From Ephydatia muelleri (Eukaryota > Porifera > Demospongiae > Spongillida > Spongillidae), in assembly GCA_013339895.1 (NCBI GenBank), contig JABACO010000022.1, forward strand, positions 3,659,837-3,723,836: a DNA stretch of 64,000 nucleotides, in the 5' to 3' direction. The position numbers and the translations under genes were made by a program. This document shows positions 34,144-45,497 of the stretch, in pieces (position 1 is the stretch's first letter; each line of letters starts with the position of its first letter). Under the pieces are notes generated by a model, which did no database searches, was not told the origin of the DNA, and saw nothing but the letters and a program-made list of their open reading frames with translations.

Positions 34144-34959
34144 TCTTTCAGTGCAACATACAATACAACACAGTAATGGCAATATGAATGCACTTACATA
34201 CTGCCTACTCATAGAGTTACACAGGTCAACATCATTGTGATAGGATTTAATTTTGAGCAGACACAACATGTTCAGATAAGTATGACACATGTAAAAGTGC
34301 AAACGAAACTCATGGCAAGGTGTAGAAATAGACTGTAGCTTGTGAGAGTTGCCTTGGGTGAAATGTAAGTTACCACTGACTGAGAATAGTGAACATCCAC
34401 CAGCTTCTCACAATCTTTTAACACATCAACAGTGGTCTAAAGATGATAATAATCCAGGGTTTGCTAAACGATGTGAGGAAGACTTGCACGTTTACATATT
34501 GACCTTGTAAAGACTCATTCGATACATTCCATGTCTTAAACAACCAAGCATTTCAAACAGGAGTGTTAAACTCTAGAAGCGGCCTCACATAGGTTAAATA
34601 GAAATGCTAACATCACAAGTTCAGAAACCCCTCAGAAGCAGAGAGCATATAAAGTAATTGATGCAGAACCAGTGCTGAGAACAGAATCGCTAGCCAGGAA
34701 CATACTTGCATATTATGTATACAGCATTACATTGTAGTAAGGTCAACAGTTAAGCATTCAATACTGAACGCCATCGACAGGTCCACATGAGTGCTGCCTG
34801 CATGGATGGGGTGTGTGCTACACAGATCCAGTTTCCCTACAACTAGACAATGTTACTTTTCTTCACACATACGGGTTTACACACAAGTACGCTACCACAC
34901 ATAAGTGACCTGCCAAAATAATATAGCTGATTGATCGACTTTTATGATGGCAAAATATT
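34144..34959. other. spacer 3' of CEP44 (block A)
   Basis: No gene or element is seen. It matches 49846-50659 in the second block. Confidence 0.7.
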
Positions 34960-37900
34960 TCACAATGTAGCTTTGTCCAGGAATTCTTTGGTCTTCTTTG
35001 CCCTATGAAAGTACATAAGACACTGCATTAGTTTAGGATAAGGACAAAATGGACTAATTCAAACACAAACACATTTATACGGGTAGTACACATGTGTTAG
35101 TTGTTGTTGAATGCTTAATAATATACCTAGACGCTATCAAAGCTTATCATTCTCATGTTTTGGGGTATAGTGAATTACAACAACACGTCAACGTAACCTC
35201 CATGGCTCCTAGCATGATTAGTATCCTAATCATCATGCATTACCATGATGTGTGCTGGAGACAGACACATGTCCTTCCTTCTCACCTTTGTCTGAGGCCC
35301 TCGATAAGCCTTCTGGTGTCCTCCTGTACCAAAGATACAATACAAACTCAACCTCAAACACCCCACAGATGTGTACTCACGGGTGTGGATGGGGACTGTA
35401 CAACAGGTGGGGATGGGCCAATCCCACCCAATAGGGTAGATTTCCCCAGAGAGGGACGTGTCCCTGGTGTCCTGAGGGGTGAGCCCAGCTCAGTGCGAAC
35501 CATTTGCCTCCATTGTTCCCTCACGACTGTGTCCTGTGCACCCATGGATGCTGCTGCTGCTGCTGCTGCTGTCCCGAGAGGCTTTGGTGGGATGGTACTG
35601 TGAGCCCTCTGAGTTACGTGTAAGAAATGGTCTGTGGACGGATCAGAAAGACCTGAGGCTCTGCCCATTGTGCTTGTTGGCCCACTGGGTGGAGGTGGAA
35701 GGGATGGTGGGATGGAATGTGACGGCTTGTTTTTATCCTTATCTTCAGGTTGGTTAGGCACTTCACCTGGATCGTTAGAACAGGAATATTAAAGAAGACG
35801 ATACTGCACTTCCTAGTACCTTGCTGCTGCTGCTGCTGCTGCTGCTGCCCATTCACAGCTGCCTTCCCTCTTTGGCTCTCCACCAGCTTCATTTGTGTCT
35901 CAAAAATCACAAAACGTGCTGAGAGCTTCTCTATCATTTGGGTCAACTGGTCAATCTTGCTGCATACTTCTCTCCCATCATCTGACTGCAATAATACATC
36001 AAAATGAGATCAAAATTGATGTAGAAATCCTTTGAAACCAACATACTATGGGGAATGCAATGCAATCATACTTTCTGTGTATATCAGCCCTTAATAATGC
36101 AAGAGGATAAGACCTGTGCTATTTGTATTATTACTAAACCAATAACCTTTCACCAACTGCATGTGCCCCTTACATGCACTTTCACTTTCACCAACTGCAT
36201 GTGCCCCTTACATGCACTTTCACTTTCCCCTTGAACCACCCTTGAACCATACTACATGAGCAGGATCCATAGATCCTCTGCCTTTCCTTCCACATGGGTT
36301 GTGACCATTCAAGACACAAAATGCGCCCATCAGTTCAACTCACGCAACTAGAAGTGAGGCACTGTTTCACATCTATGGCATGATGTGTGGGGAGGGAATG
36401 GGTGTACATGTAAATGATGATCAATTTGGATATGCCATTTGTGATCACGGTACATGTCTAAATAATTAATGGGGTAGGTGGGGTAAGAAAGAACCCACTC
36501 TGATTTGACGAATTAATAATGAAAACAGTTTTCATTGTATCCAGAGGTTGCTTTGGGGAAGGGAGTGGGGGGGGGAGGGGGTGGGAGAGGGTGGAAGAGA
36601 AGATGGGTCTCTAGGGCAATAATTCTTCAATGTGTTCAATTGTTAATAATGTCTCAGGAGACAGAAGGACTAGGCACGTTACAGGGAGTACGCAATGATT
36701 GGGTTGAGGACTGACATCTTCTACCATTTTCACAATGTGTTTCCAAGATTATCACCCCCTCCCTCCCTCACTCCCTCCCTCCCTCAGTAAGTGGTAGTAA
36801 GTTTGGAGCACAGATGACACAAGGCACAAGTTGTTACCTTGGTCATGCCCACCATCTTGGTTGTCATGACGCCGTTGCTCGTCATGCAAGGGAAGGCTCT
36901 CCCAGCTGATCACGCTTTCTGCACCATCTCTAGGCTTCTCCTTACCACCTTGGTCCAACCCTCTCTGTAAGAAGGGAGCGAAGGATGGCACGCCATCTCC
37001 TCTGTCAGCTTCTTCAGGCCCTGGGGTAGGAATTGGTTCACACGCACCACCCAGCATGCCTCAGTGTGCACGTACCCTCACTGTGGGTGTGCAGCCCAGT
37101 TGCCTTGGTGACCCTGCTCTCCTCCTTGTGTCTAATTACCAGTCCCTCCATCTTGGGAGCCTCGCAGGTGGTGGTGGGGGGTGGGTTCGCTCTAGAAGGA
37201 GGGTCAACACGTGCACTGTTCCCTAGCCCCGGAATAAAGGTGGGAGGATGAAGTTGTAGGTGTGAACCATGGAGGGTGGAGTCTTTACAAGGGGAGGAGC
37301 GAGGGGAGGAGCCCAGGCCTTCGATGGGGCTGACAGAGAGGCTGCGAGGAGGCGAGTCGGGCAAGGGGGAAGCAGAGTGGAGGGCGGCTCTGTAGTCAAC
37401 TGGAAGAGGAAGAAAAATCACCAGCGGATATGGTGTCAGAAAGAGACTGTGTACCCATTGGTGGTTGGCGTTCGCTGCATGGACTGGTGGACCTGCTGTC
37501 TTTAACGTTGACCTGGGTTGGGCAGAGTGAATATAACACTCCTATGAAATGAGACCAAATACCTTAGGAATCGTGTGTACCTCTGTTCCACCAATGGGAG
37601 CGCTGGAATAAATTTTCCTTCATGGAGGTACAACAATGTTAAAAACATTTGACTGAAAAGGTGATCAATACATTTATAATATCTTTCACCATTCCCAGGG
37701 CCTCCCTACATCCAGCCTGAGGGGGCTCCCTCCTATAAACTGCCCCACACAACAGCCGCCAAGGCCTCCCTCCACCCATGGATGCCAGTTTCACCCACAT
37801 GCATGCCAGTGTGTCCCTTTCATTTGGAATGAGACTGACAATGGTTCACACTCTTCTGATACCCTTCAAAATATATAGAATAACAAGGTTCGAGACCAAT

Positions 37901-39233
37901 CATTTTACCATACCACTTTTCTTGCAATACCTAACTGCAATAGGTTCATTCATCCATTAAAGCATAAACATACATTGCTATTTCTCATTTTGGGACCACA
38001 AATGCTGTATGCAGCAGGCCTTTTATATTGAAGGTTTTTACCTAGCTGCTCTGTCTGGCAAGTACACACAGAGCGTGCAGACAATCACACAGGTGGTAGT
38101 ATTTTATGCACACGTAACTAGTTCACCATGCATGTCTGTTGAAATGAATTATGCATGTATATAGAAATGAGCTATGCATGTACATAGAAGTACATGGAAA
38201 TGAATTATGTATGTACATAGAAATGAGCTATGCATGCACATATGGTACTGTACCATCAGACCAACAACAGACTCACCTTCTAGTTCTAAGGTGTGGGGGC
38301 TTTCCTATGAGCTCGTGGTGCTTCGCCTGACAGTACCTCAGGATGTCGGTGGTCATAATGATCTTCCTCTCCGCAAAGCCCACATCAAGGAACTGGTTCA
38401 TACTAAGCCGAGGGTGGTAGTAGAAGACATCCCTCATTACCTACACATATGGGGACAGCACATCCCTCATTACCTACAAGTATGGGGACAGCACATCCCT
38501 CATTACCTACACATATGGGGACAGCACATCCCTCATTACCTACACATATGGGGACAGCACATCCCTCATTACCTACACATATGGACAGCACATCCCTCAT
38601 TACCTACACATATGGGGACAGCACATCCTTCATTACCTACACATATGGGGACAGCACATCCCTCATTACCTACACATATGGGGACCACAGAAGATGGTAA
38701 CAGAGCACATCCCTACACGTATGCACAGAGGATGGGGATAGAGAACATAATTGGTAGTAAACTTATTCATCTATTTTGATTTATAAGTACACAAACCATC
38801 ACGTACTTACAAACAAAATACCATCAAAACATGACAGAGGTAAATAATGATCTGATTTGATGTCCAGCTATGTACTGAGGTTCTGCAACATATGCTAAAC
38901 TTACAGTATAATGGCCACATACTTACCGCTTACCTTGTACACACCCTCCACGAATCTAAAGTCGTTCTTGGCATATAGTTCATAATCATGTGAGGCAAGC
39001 CAGTTTGCAAGCGGAACAGAATACTGCATTAGCGCACAGTGAATGATAGGCAGAAATGCTGAAGGAATTCCTAAGGAAAGTCTGCGAACATTTGTAAAAC
39101 CACGAAAAACGCTATAAATTCTCGCTCACCCGTGAATGCTAGGTTCTACCGACAATTTCATTCTCTGTATCTCCCTCAGCAATTTAGTTAAATTGTTTCT
39201 AACATCCCCAGTGCAGCCATTCGCCGAAGCCAT
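34960..39233 (-). CDS. CEP44: CEP44-like centrosomal protein (copy A, intact)
   Basis: Ten exons join in phase: 39233-39131, 39081-38934, 38440-38277, 37492-37422, 37399-37076, 37020-36838, 35981-35820, 35766-35381, 35323-35286, 35002-34960 (TGA), with exon 1 possibly one base longer; about 540 residues. The N-terminal calponin-homology-like CEP44 domain is clear: LPIIHCALMQYS, ELYAKNDFRFVEGVYK, FLDVGFAERKIIMTTDILRYCQAKHHEL, matching human CEP44 in order. A long Ser/Pro-rich middle follows, then a coiled-coil (SKIDQLTQMIEKLSARF) with a poly-Gln tail and a C-terminal RAKKTKEFLDK. CEP44 binds microtubules at the proximal centriole and is needed for centriole-to-centrosome conversion (family knowledge). 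The acceptor of exon 3 lies in a 33-bp minisatellite. It is head-to-head with the PDZ-WW gene, 94 bp apart. Confidence 0.88.
36163..36234. repeat. tandem duplication of about 35 bp
   Basis: Two copies of a unit containing CACCAACTGCATGTGCCCCT lie side by side in a CEP44 intron; also present in block B (51835-51910). Confidence 0.9.
38427..38693 (-). repeat. 33-bp minisatellite carrying the CEP44 exon 3 splice acceptor, 8 units (copy A)
   Basis: On the coding (minus) strand each unit reads TGTGTAG then GTAATGAGGGATGT then GCTGTCCCCATA. TAG|GTAATGAGG is exactly the acceptor and first codons of exon 3, and the real exon starts in the unit next to the coding sequence (38440). One unit (38589 region) is 31 bp. 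Every upstream unit contains an in-frame TAG if used as exon sequence. Confidence 0.92.
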
Positions 39234-39327
39234 CCTACTATGTTTTGAAGTTCCCGCGTTCTCACGTGAAATATCCCACATAGAGCGCACCACCAATTTT
39301 TTTGTGGGCGTTGCTGCATTAAAAGAA
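39234..39327. promoter_or_regulatory. putative bidirectional promoter, CEP44 / PDZ-WW gene
   Basis: Divergent start codons are 94 bp apart. The sequence contains GTTCTCACGTGA (an E-box CACGTG) near 39258. Repeated identically at 55194-55287. Confidence 0.45.
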
Positions 39328-41366
39328 ATGTACAGCGTTCGAGGAGCGAAGCACGTAGTACTGCAACGCAAGAAAGGCGGGCTCGGATTTAGTGTGAAAG
39401 GTGGAAAAGAGCACGGCATACCCATCGTCGTCAGTTTCATACAAACAGACTGCGTTCCAGGTTGTGTATTGCTGCAACACAGACCTGGAGTAATCCCTTC
39501 CTTCCTTCCTTCTTCCAGCTAACGAACTGCGGCTAGGGGATGAAATATTAGCAGTGAACGGCGAATCTCTACAAGGTGCCACACACAGTGAAGCAGTGCA
39601 AAAGCTTAAGCGTGCTGGACAGGCTGTTACCTTGTTGATTCGATCTAATCAAACGCTGGAAGGCACGTGACTTGTGGTTCAATTACTTGGTCTGTTGCTC
39701 ACTGTCCACAATTATTTAGCACAGACGTTTTTCTTACTGGTTCCTCTCAACAGCAACAAAAAGAAGGTATTTGAACTATTACCTGCTTTCAAAGGTTGAA
39801 AGTGGTCGCGTGATCCATTTCTCTCTCATAGATTTTAACATTACAGACACCCCCTGTGGTGGTCCTATGCCGCAAGGCTGGACTCAAAAAATCGATCACA
39901 AAACAGGTCGCTCGTATTATGAAAAGTAAGGAAATGTTTCAATTTGTTTTGTGGTATATTAATAAGTAAGTATAAATGCACGTGATGTTTTAATGTGATG
40001 TATAGTAAGTAACCTTGCTATTCAAAATAACTATGCAGTCACTACACTGAAACAGCCACTTGGAAAGACCCTCGAATTCTTCAACCTGTTCCTCTGGATG
40101 CCTTCAACTGGAGCGAGCTACCCCTCGGGTGGGAGAGATTTTTGGACAACCAAGGTGACATCTATTTTGTCAAGTAAGCTAGTGGCACACACAATGATTC
40201 TTAGGAAAGACCTGCATCAAATGCATGTCACTATTGCACTGGGGTAGATGTTTCAGGTTGCACTTGATTGTTAATTAACAAGGGATGTGCATTGGACTAA
40301 GAATAGACTATATCTTTGTATGCAAAATTGAACTGCCAGTCAAAAACATTAATTATGGGAGAAAAAAATTTTTTTTTAGTTGCATGATTGTGAATGGAAT
40401 TCTTTGATTCTTGTCACACTTTTATATTGTACCAGCTTTGATTTATGTTTCTTACTTGGGATCAGTGGAAATGTCTTCATTTAAAAATTCCAGTATGCGC
40501 AGTAGAAATGTAACGCTTGCGTTGAAATGTATGGCTAATTAAAAATTCAGAGCCTTACAGCTCTATGACAGATACTCTGATTCTCAGTGCATAATGAGCA
40601 ATGTCTAGAGGACTTCAAAAACTTGAAAAAACATGTGTTAGGTCCCTTTTCATGGAACGATCTTGCAGGAAAGTGATTATGTGTGTAGAGCCACATCCAA
40701 TTGTTGCCAGTTTACGATGCACCCAAGCATGCTGGTCTGTGTACATTATAACAAGACTTTTACCAGCAAACTTGCATGTAAGCTTACAAATTTGATTAGA
40801 GTGAGCTGAAATGCTACCACCTAAGGGATGTTTACAACTTTGTTGAGGGTGACAGTGCTGAATACGTTATAACGTGACCTGTGGATCTTGACCTGAACCA
40901 TATCATGTCATGTTCTATAAGGTTATGATAACATACTAATGAAGCTATTAGTTTAATGACCATGAATACCACTGGTTTTATGGGCTGGCAGTCACATGAA
41001 TGCCACCTGTGTACTCTGGCACCCACTCCCCCTCCAGCCATGACACGCACACCACTCACTGGGATAGCCCTAGAGGTATGAGACTTCAGAAGCAGCTGAA
41101 AGAGCTCAAGGCATTCCTCGAGCACGCCAATGACAAGCACAAGGTCAGTGATTGTGCCAGGTTGGATTGTTTCGTGTGATTTGTTGGGGCTGGTTGTAAG
41201 TTGACACGTTGCAAGCCAATTCCTAACTGATTGGACATTGAAGCTGATTAATGTCATCCATTAGTATACTATTTCAAAGGCTGAAATAGGTGATATTATG
41301 TTTGCATGTTGCTTAATATACAGTCTATACACAAGCACAGTGCCATATACACATACAAATACAACA

Positions 41367-41405
<39 letters not shown>

Positions 41406-42294
41406 CGTGGAATCATGATAACCTCCACCCCCACCACCCCACACACACACACACGCACACACCTTCCTTGCCCCTCTCATCCTTATTCAGAAGGACCTGG
41501 AAGCCCTCAGACAGAAGCGGGCATCACTCCTGGAGAAGACCCAGCTCCTGGAGGACTCCCACTCCCACACCATCCCCCTGGACCAGAGCAATGTGGAGGA
41601 GGAACACACCTGGGACTCTCCCACTGACATCGCCGATGACATCATGATCCTAAACGAAGAGATAGAGACACTGGATGCCCGTGTCTCCTCAGCCGCCAAG
41701 AGACTAGGCTTCCTGGACAAGGTGGTCAAGAACCGTATCTACGAGGACATGGGCGAGCTGGACGAACACGAGTCTTCCATCCAGCTCTCCCGGGCCCTGG
41801 TCTCTGCCTACGAGGAGTGCAAAGGTTTGGAGGCGAAGCTCCACAGCATTGCGGCAGAGTTCGAGGTCCTCCGCAAGCGGTACAACTTCACGGACGCTCC
41901 GATCAGCTACATGGTCCAACTGCCCCCACTCCGAAGCCTGGAAGAGGTGGGACACAACAAGCGCTGGCTCCACCTCCTTCCCGATCAGCTGACCGCGAAG
42001 ACGAACTGCGAGATGGAGTTGGAGGTAGCCATCTTGAAGGACTGCTGTCGCCACGCCGACAAGCTGCACAGGCACTGGACTGTCCTGCACAACAAGGCAC
42101 TTAGTAGCCATGGAAACTGGGAACCTTTACTGGATGAGCTTGCTCAGTTCGATCTCTCCCCTCTGCATGACCAGTGGATGCAAGCGAGTTTCCGGTGAGT
42201 ATGCATTTCGTGCACTGTGCATTATGCAATACAATTCGATATCTTATCTCCTTATAGAGAAAAACTTGACAAATTCATCTCTACCGAAGACTGA
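39328..42294 (+). CDS. PDZ-WW-WW-coiled-coil protein (copy A)
   Basis: Exons: 39328-39460, 39519-39662, about 39832 or 39847-39925, 40039-40173, 41038-41143, 41491-42194, 42258-42294 (TGA); about 445-450 residues. The PDZ domain (residues 1-90) is syntrophin-like: [46 protein letters not shown]. Two WW domains follow: [20 protein letters not shown], then [20 protein letters not shown]; both keep the two tryptophans and the terminal proline. The rest is helical coiled-coil ([19 protein letters not shown]), ending [13 protein letters not shown] donor at 39663 keeps the PDZ-WW1 frame; the alternative GT donor at 39667 does not. PDZ and WW domains bind C-terminal and Pro-rich ligands, so a cortical scaffold is likely. 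I know no vertebrate protein with exactly this order: STXBP4 has PDZ, coil and one WW, and WWC proteins have WW-WW-coil without PDZ. It converges on the cyclase gene, 222 bp apart. Confidence 0.85.
40457..40663. mobile_element. MITE family 1, copy 3
   Basis: Shares interior and right terminal repeat with the copies at 4405 and 13428 (TTAGGTCCCTTTTCATGG, CGATC). The left terminal repeat (TGGGATCAGTGGAAATG) is degraded. It lies in the WW2-coil intron of the PDZ-WW gene. Confidence 0.7.
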
Positions 42295-42516
42295 AGACAT
42301 TTTCCAGCCACATTTTTTGGTATACAAAATAATAATAATAAAACATGGCAACAGTACACACAAACATTCCACATTCAACACATGAAAATACTAAGATGCT
42401 TGAGAGAATAAGTGCAGGCCCACTCCCTCCCCACTTGTCCTTTTTTTTTTTTTTTTTCTCTCTCCCTCTCTATGTTCTTCATATTTCTGTTCGGTTTCGA
42501 TAATACCCGACAACAC
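42295..42516. other. spacer between convergent 3' ends
   Basis: A 222-bp gap between the stop codons, with a T-run and CT tract at 42441-42470. The two 3' UTRs probably overlap. Confidence 0.5.
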
Positions 42517-45446
42517 TCATTCTGGATCACCAGACCCGGAGCTTCCCTGCGAGTCAAGTGATTTCCTGTTGGGTCTCTCGGACTCCGTATTCAATGACAT
42601 CTTCATGCGGGGGAGAGTGCTCGACCTGTCCATCGCCAGACTCCCAGGGAGGGACGGGGCAATGTACGCGTCCTCGTACGTCATGGCCGCCCCAGCAGCA
42701 ACCACAGTCGCAGTGTGCTGGGGGACTTCCCCCCGACCAGCGCGTTGTTCACCACCCCCGTCCTACGGATCCTCCCGAGGCTGTCGAAGAACACCACCCT
42801 GTCGTGGACTGACCCCGAGCGTGAGCGCTGCTGATGGACACGTTCGTGTTCCTCCTCCGCACTGGTCACGGACGTGTTGGAAGTCTTTCTCACCCCCTCC
42901 GTGGCCCCACCCCCCTCAATGGCAGGGGGGAACTTCCAAGGGTCCACGTCGTAGCTCTGGTGGGAGGAGGTGTCTGAGATATCAGCAACAGAAGACACGT
43001 CGGACTCCAGACTGGGTCTCTTCTCCCCGACAGTGCTGGGTGCCTCTTCTGACAATTTAGAGGGCAGGGTAGCAAACTCCTCCACTCCCCTCGTAATCAC
43101 CATTTGGGGGGCAGTACCTGCCACTGCTGTGTGGGGCTCGCTGGCCTTGCTTTCTTTGTCCTGGCTGTCGTCCTTGCAGCACGGTGGACTGTCGCCTTTC
43201 TTTGCCGATGCGACCCTTTTCGCCCTGTCACCTGTCAGAAGCGTCGCCTTGCCCTCGCCGACCCCGCCCACTTCCTCTTCGTGCAGGGTGTCCATCGTCT
43301 TGGCCATGGGACACATCCCTTTTAGGCCTTCTATCACGGCCTCGATCGTCGCCCCAGATGAACGTGGACAATATTGGGGGGCTCTGGGCCCGTCGCGGGG
43401 ATCCGATGGGGCTCCTGTGCGGGGAGTGGAGGGGAGTCGGATCGCTCACCATGATATCGGGCACGTGGAGGTGTGGTTGGTGAATGTCGGACAGCTTCTT
43501 GTGGAGAAGGGCAGAGTCCAGCTCTGTGTGAGGCTGTGCGGATGTGAAGGAAGTGGGAGAGGTTGAGGGTTGGACTATGAAGCCCTCATAGGAGTGTTCA
43601 TCAGCGACAACAATTGGCCCAAAGTCTTCCTTCTCGGTGTTCTCTATTAAGAAGTAGCAAGCCACTGGGTGTGGCACGTTCTTGAATTCGAGGAGGCCAC
43701 GGTATTCAAACTTGAAGTTTGGTTTGTCCTTCACAAGCCTGAAAGGGGAGGTTGTTGATTCACTTAGCACAGGTAATACAGACAAACACCTCACAATGAC
43801 TAACACAAGGGACTATACTTATGTACAGTTGGTTGAGATCAGTTGCGGGTGCTAACATGGTGCAAGTGCCACACATATAGCATGTAATGTCCAAAACACA
43901 GAGAATAGTGTCTTAGCACTCAACGAATATAATTTCAATCTCATAATTCTTTGCTGTTCAGTAATTTAATCACTTTCATTGTACGTACAAATAATTTTTA
44001 ACTAGCTGGTACATGTACTGTAATCCCCCCAAAATAGTAAACACTTCTTTTATCTAGCCACATATAGATTTATAGTCACATTCTGTAATTTCTTTGAGGT
44101 GATTAATTTAGCCACAGTTTGCACATTTACCCTGAACCTAAGGTTTCAGTCCGCAGATGAATATTTAAAATGTTAATGTGGAACTGACATGAATAAACAA
44201 GTGCCTCTTAACTTGAAGGTTAATCCCCATAGGTTTTGTTTTTATTTTGCCACTTCGTTTTTTTCAGTTATTCGATTTTAACATGAAGGACAGCCAACCA
44301 CACCAACACGTAATGCTGCACAATCTTCTAACACATATCATAGCATTTAGATTGCTCTGGTGCAATTAATACGGTTAACAAAATCGTGTCTCCCTTAAAC
44401 ACAAGGGGTACACAGGGGGAAATGTAGGGGTACACAAGGGGAAATGCAGGGGTACACGGGGGGAAATGTAGGGGTACACAGGGGGAAATGCAGGGGTACA
44501 CAGGGGGAAATGCAGGGGTACACAGGGGGAAATGTAGGGTACACAGGGGAGGGAAATGCAGGGGTACACAGGGGGAAAATGTAGGGGTACACAGGGGGAA
44601 ATGCAGGGGTACACAGGGGGAAATGTAGGGTACACAGGGGAGGGAAATGTAGGGGTACACAGGGGGAAATGTAGGGGTACACAGGGGGAAATGCAGGGGT
44701 ACACAGGGGGAAATGTAGGGTACACAGGGAGGGAAATGCAGGGGTACACAGGGGGAAATGTAGGGGTACACAGGGGGAAATGCAGGGGTACACAGGGGGA
44801 AATGTAGGGTACACAGGGGGAAATGTAGGGTACACAGGGGGGGAAATGTAGGGGTACACAGCAGGGTACCACTTCTATCTCACAGTGGGAGTTGGAGTAG
44901 GTTGTGAACATGAAGGAGGGTTGGCCAGCATTTGTGGTCCCTGTCACAACACATGACTAAAAGAACTAAACAAACAGTTTGTGTAGTCTAGCTATTTGGA
45001 GTAAAATATGTAAACTTGTTTTCACCACTTGGTCAGCACAAAAGGCATTGCTTCGGATTGGCTCACAAAAGGCATTGCTTCGGATTGGCTTTATATGATG
45101 TGTACACAGTCAGCCATCTTAATTACACGCAGTGATAGAAGGAACCCTAGGTTAGTTAAATATTAATTACTGTAAAGGCAACCATGTTGTGTGCAACTCA
45201 TAAGTAAATTTAATAGTAATCCATCTATTTACTGAAAAATTGCCCATATTCATTTGAGTTGCATACAAATAGTGCAGGGTTGCCTTAAAGTTCAAAGGCA
45301 ATGTGTGTGAACTGTTAAAAGATGAACTCTTGCTCTGAATTGCATCATTCAACTGCATCATGATCCGCATGACAAACGTTGTGTGCTCATTCTTTGAAAG
45401 GGGAGGAGTGAATGTACACACGCGTGTGTGTGCGTGTGTGTGTGTG

Positions 45447-45497
<51 letters not shown>

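Noticed and set aside
35558..35573. Gln/Ala expansion as a disease-like instability signal
   Set aside because: CTG tracts at 35551-35573 and 35823-35849 are short and the same length in both blocks as far as read.
38427..38693. CRISPR-like array of regularly spaced repeats
   Set aside because: Units are directly adjacent with no unique spacers, and the genome is eukaryotic; the unit is a splice-site minisatellite.
44328..44947. Pro/Cys/Tyr repeat protein on the minus strand (also 60333-61106)
   Set aside because: Open in several frames only because the 22-bp unit lacks stops; it lies in an intron.
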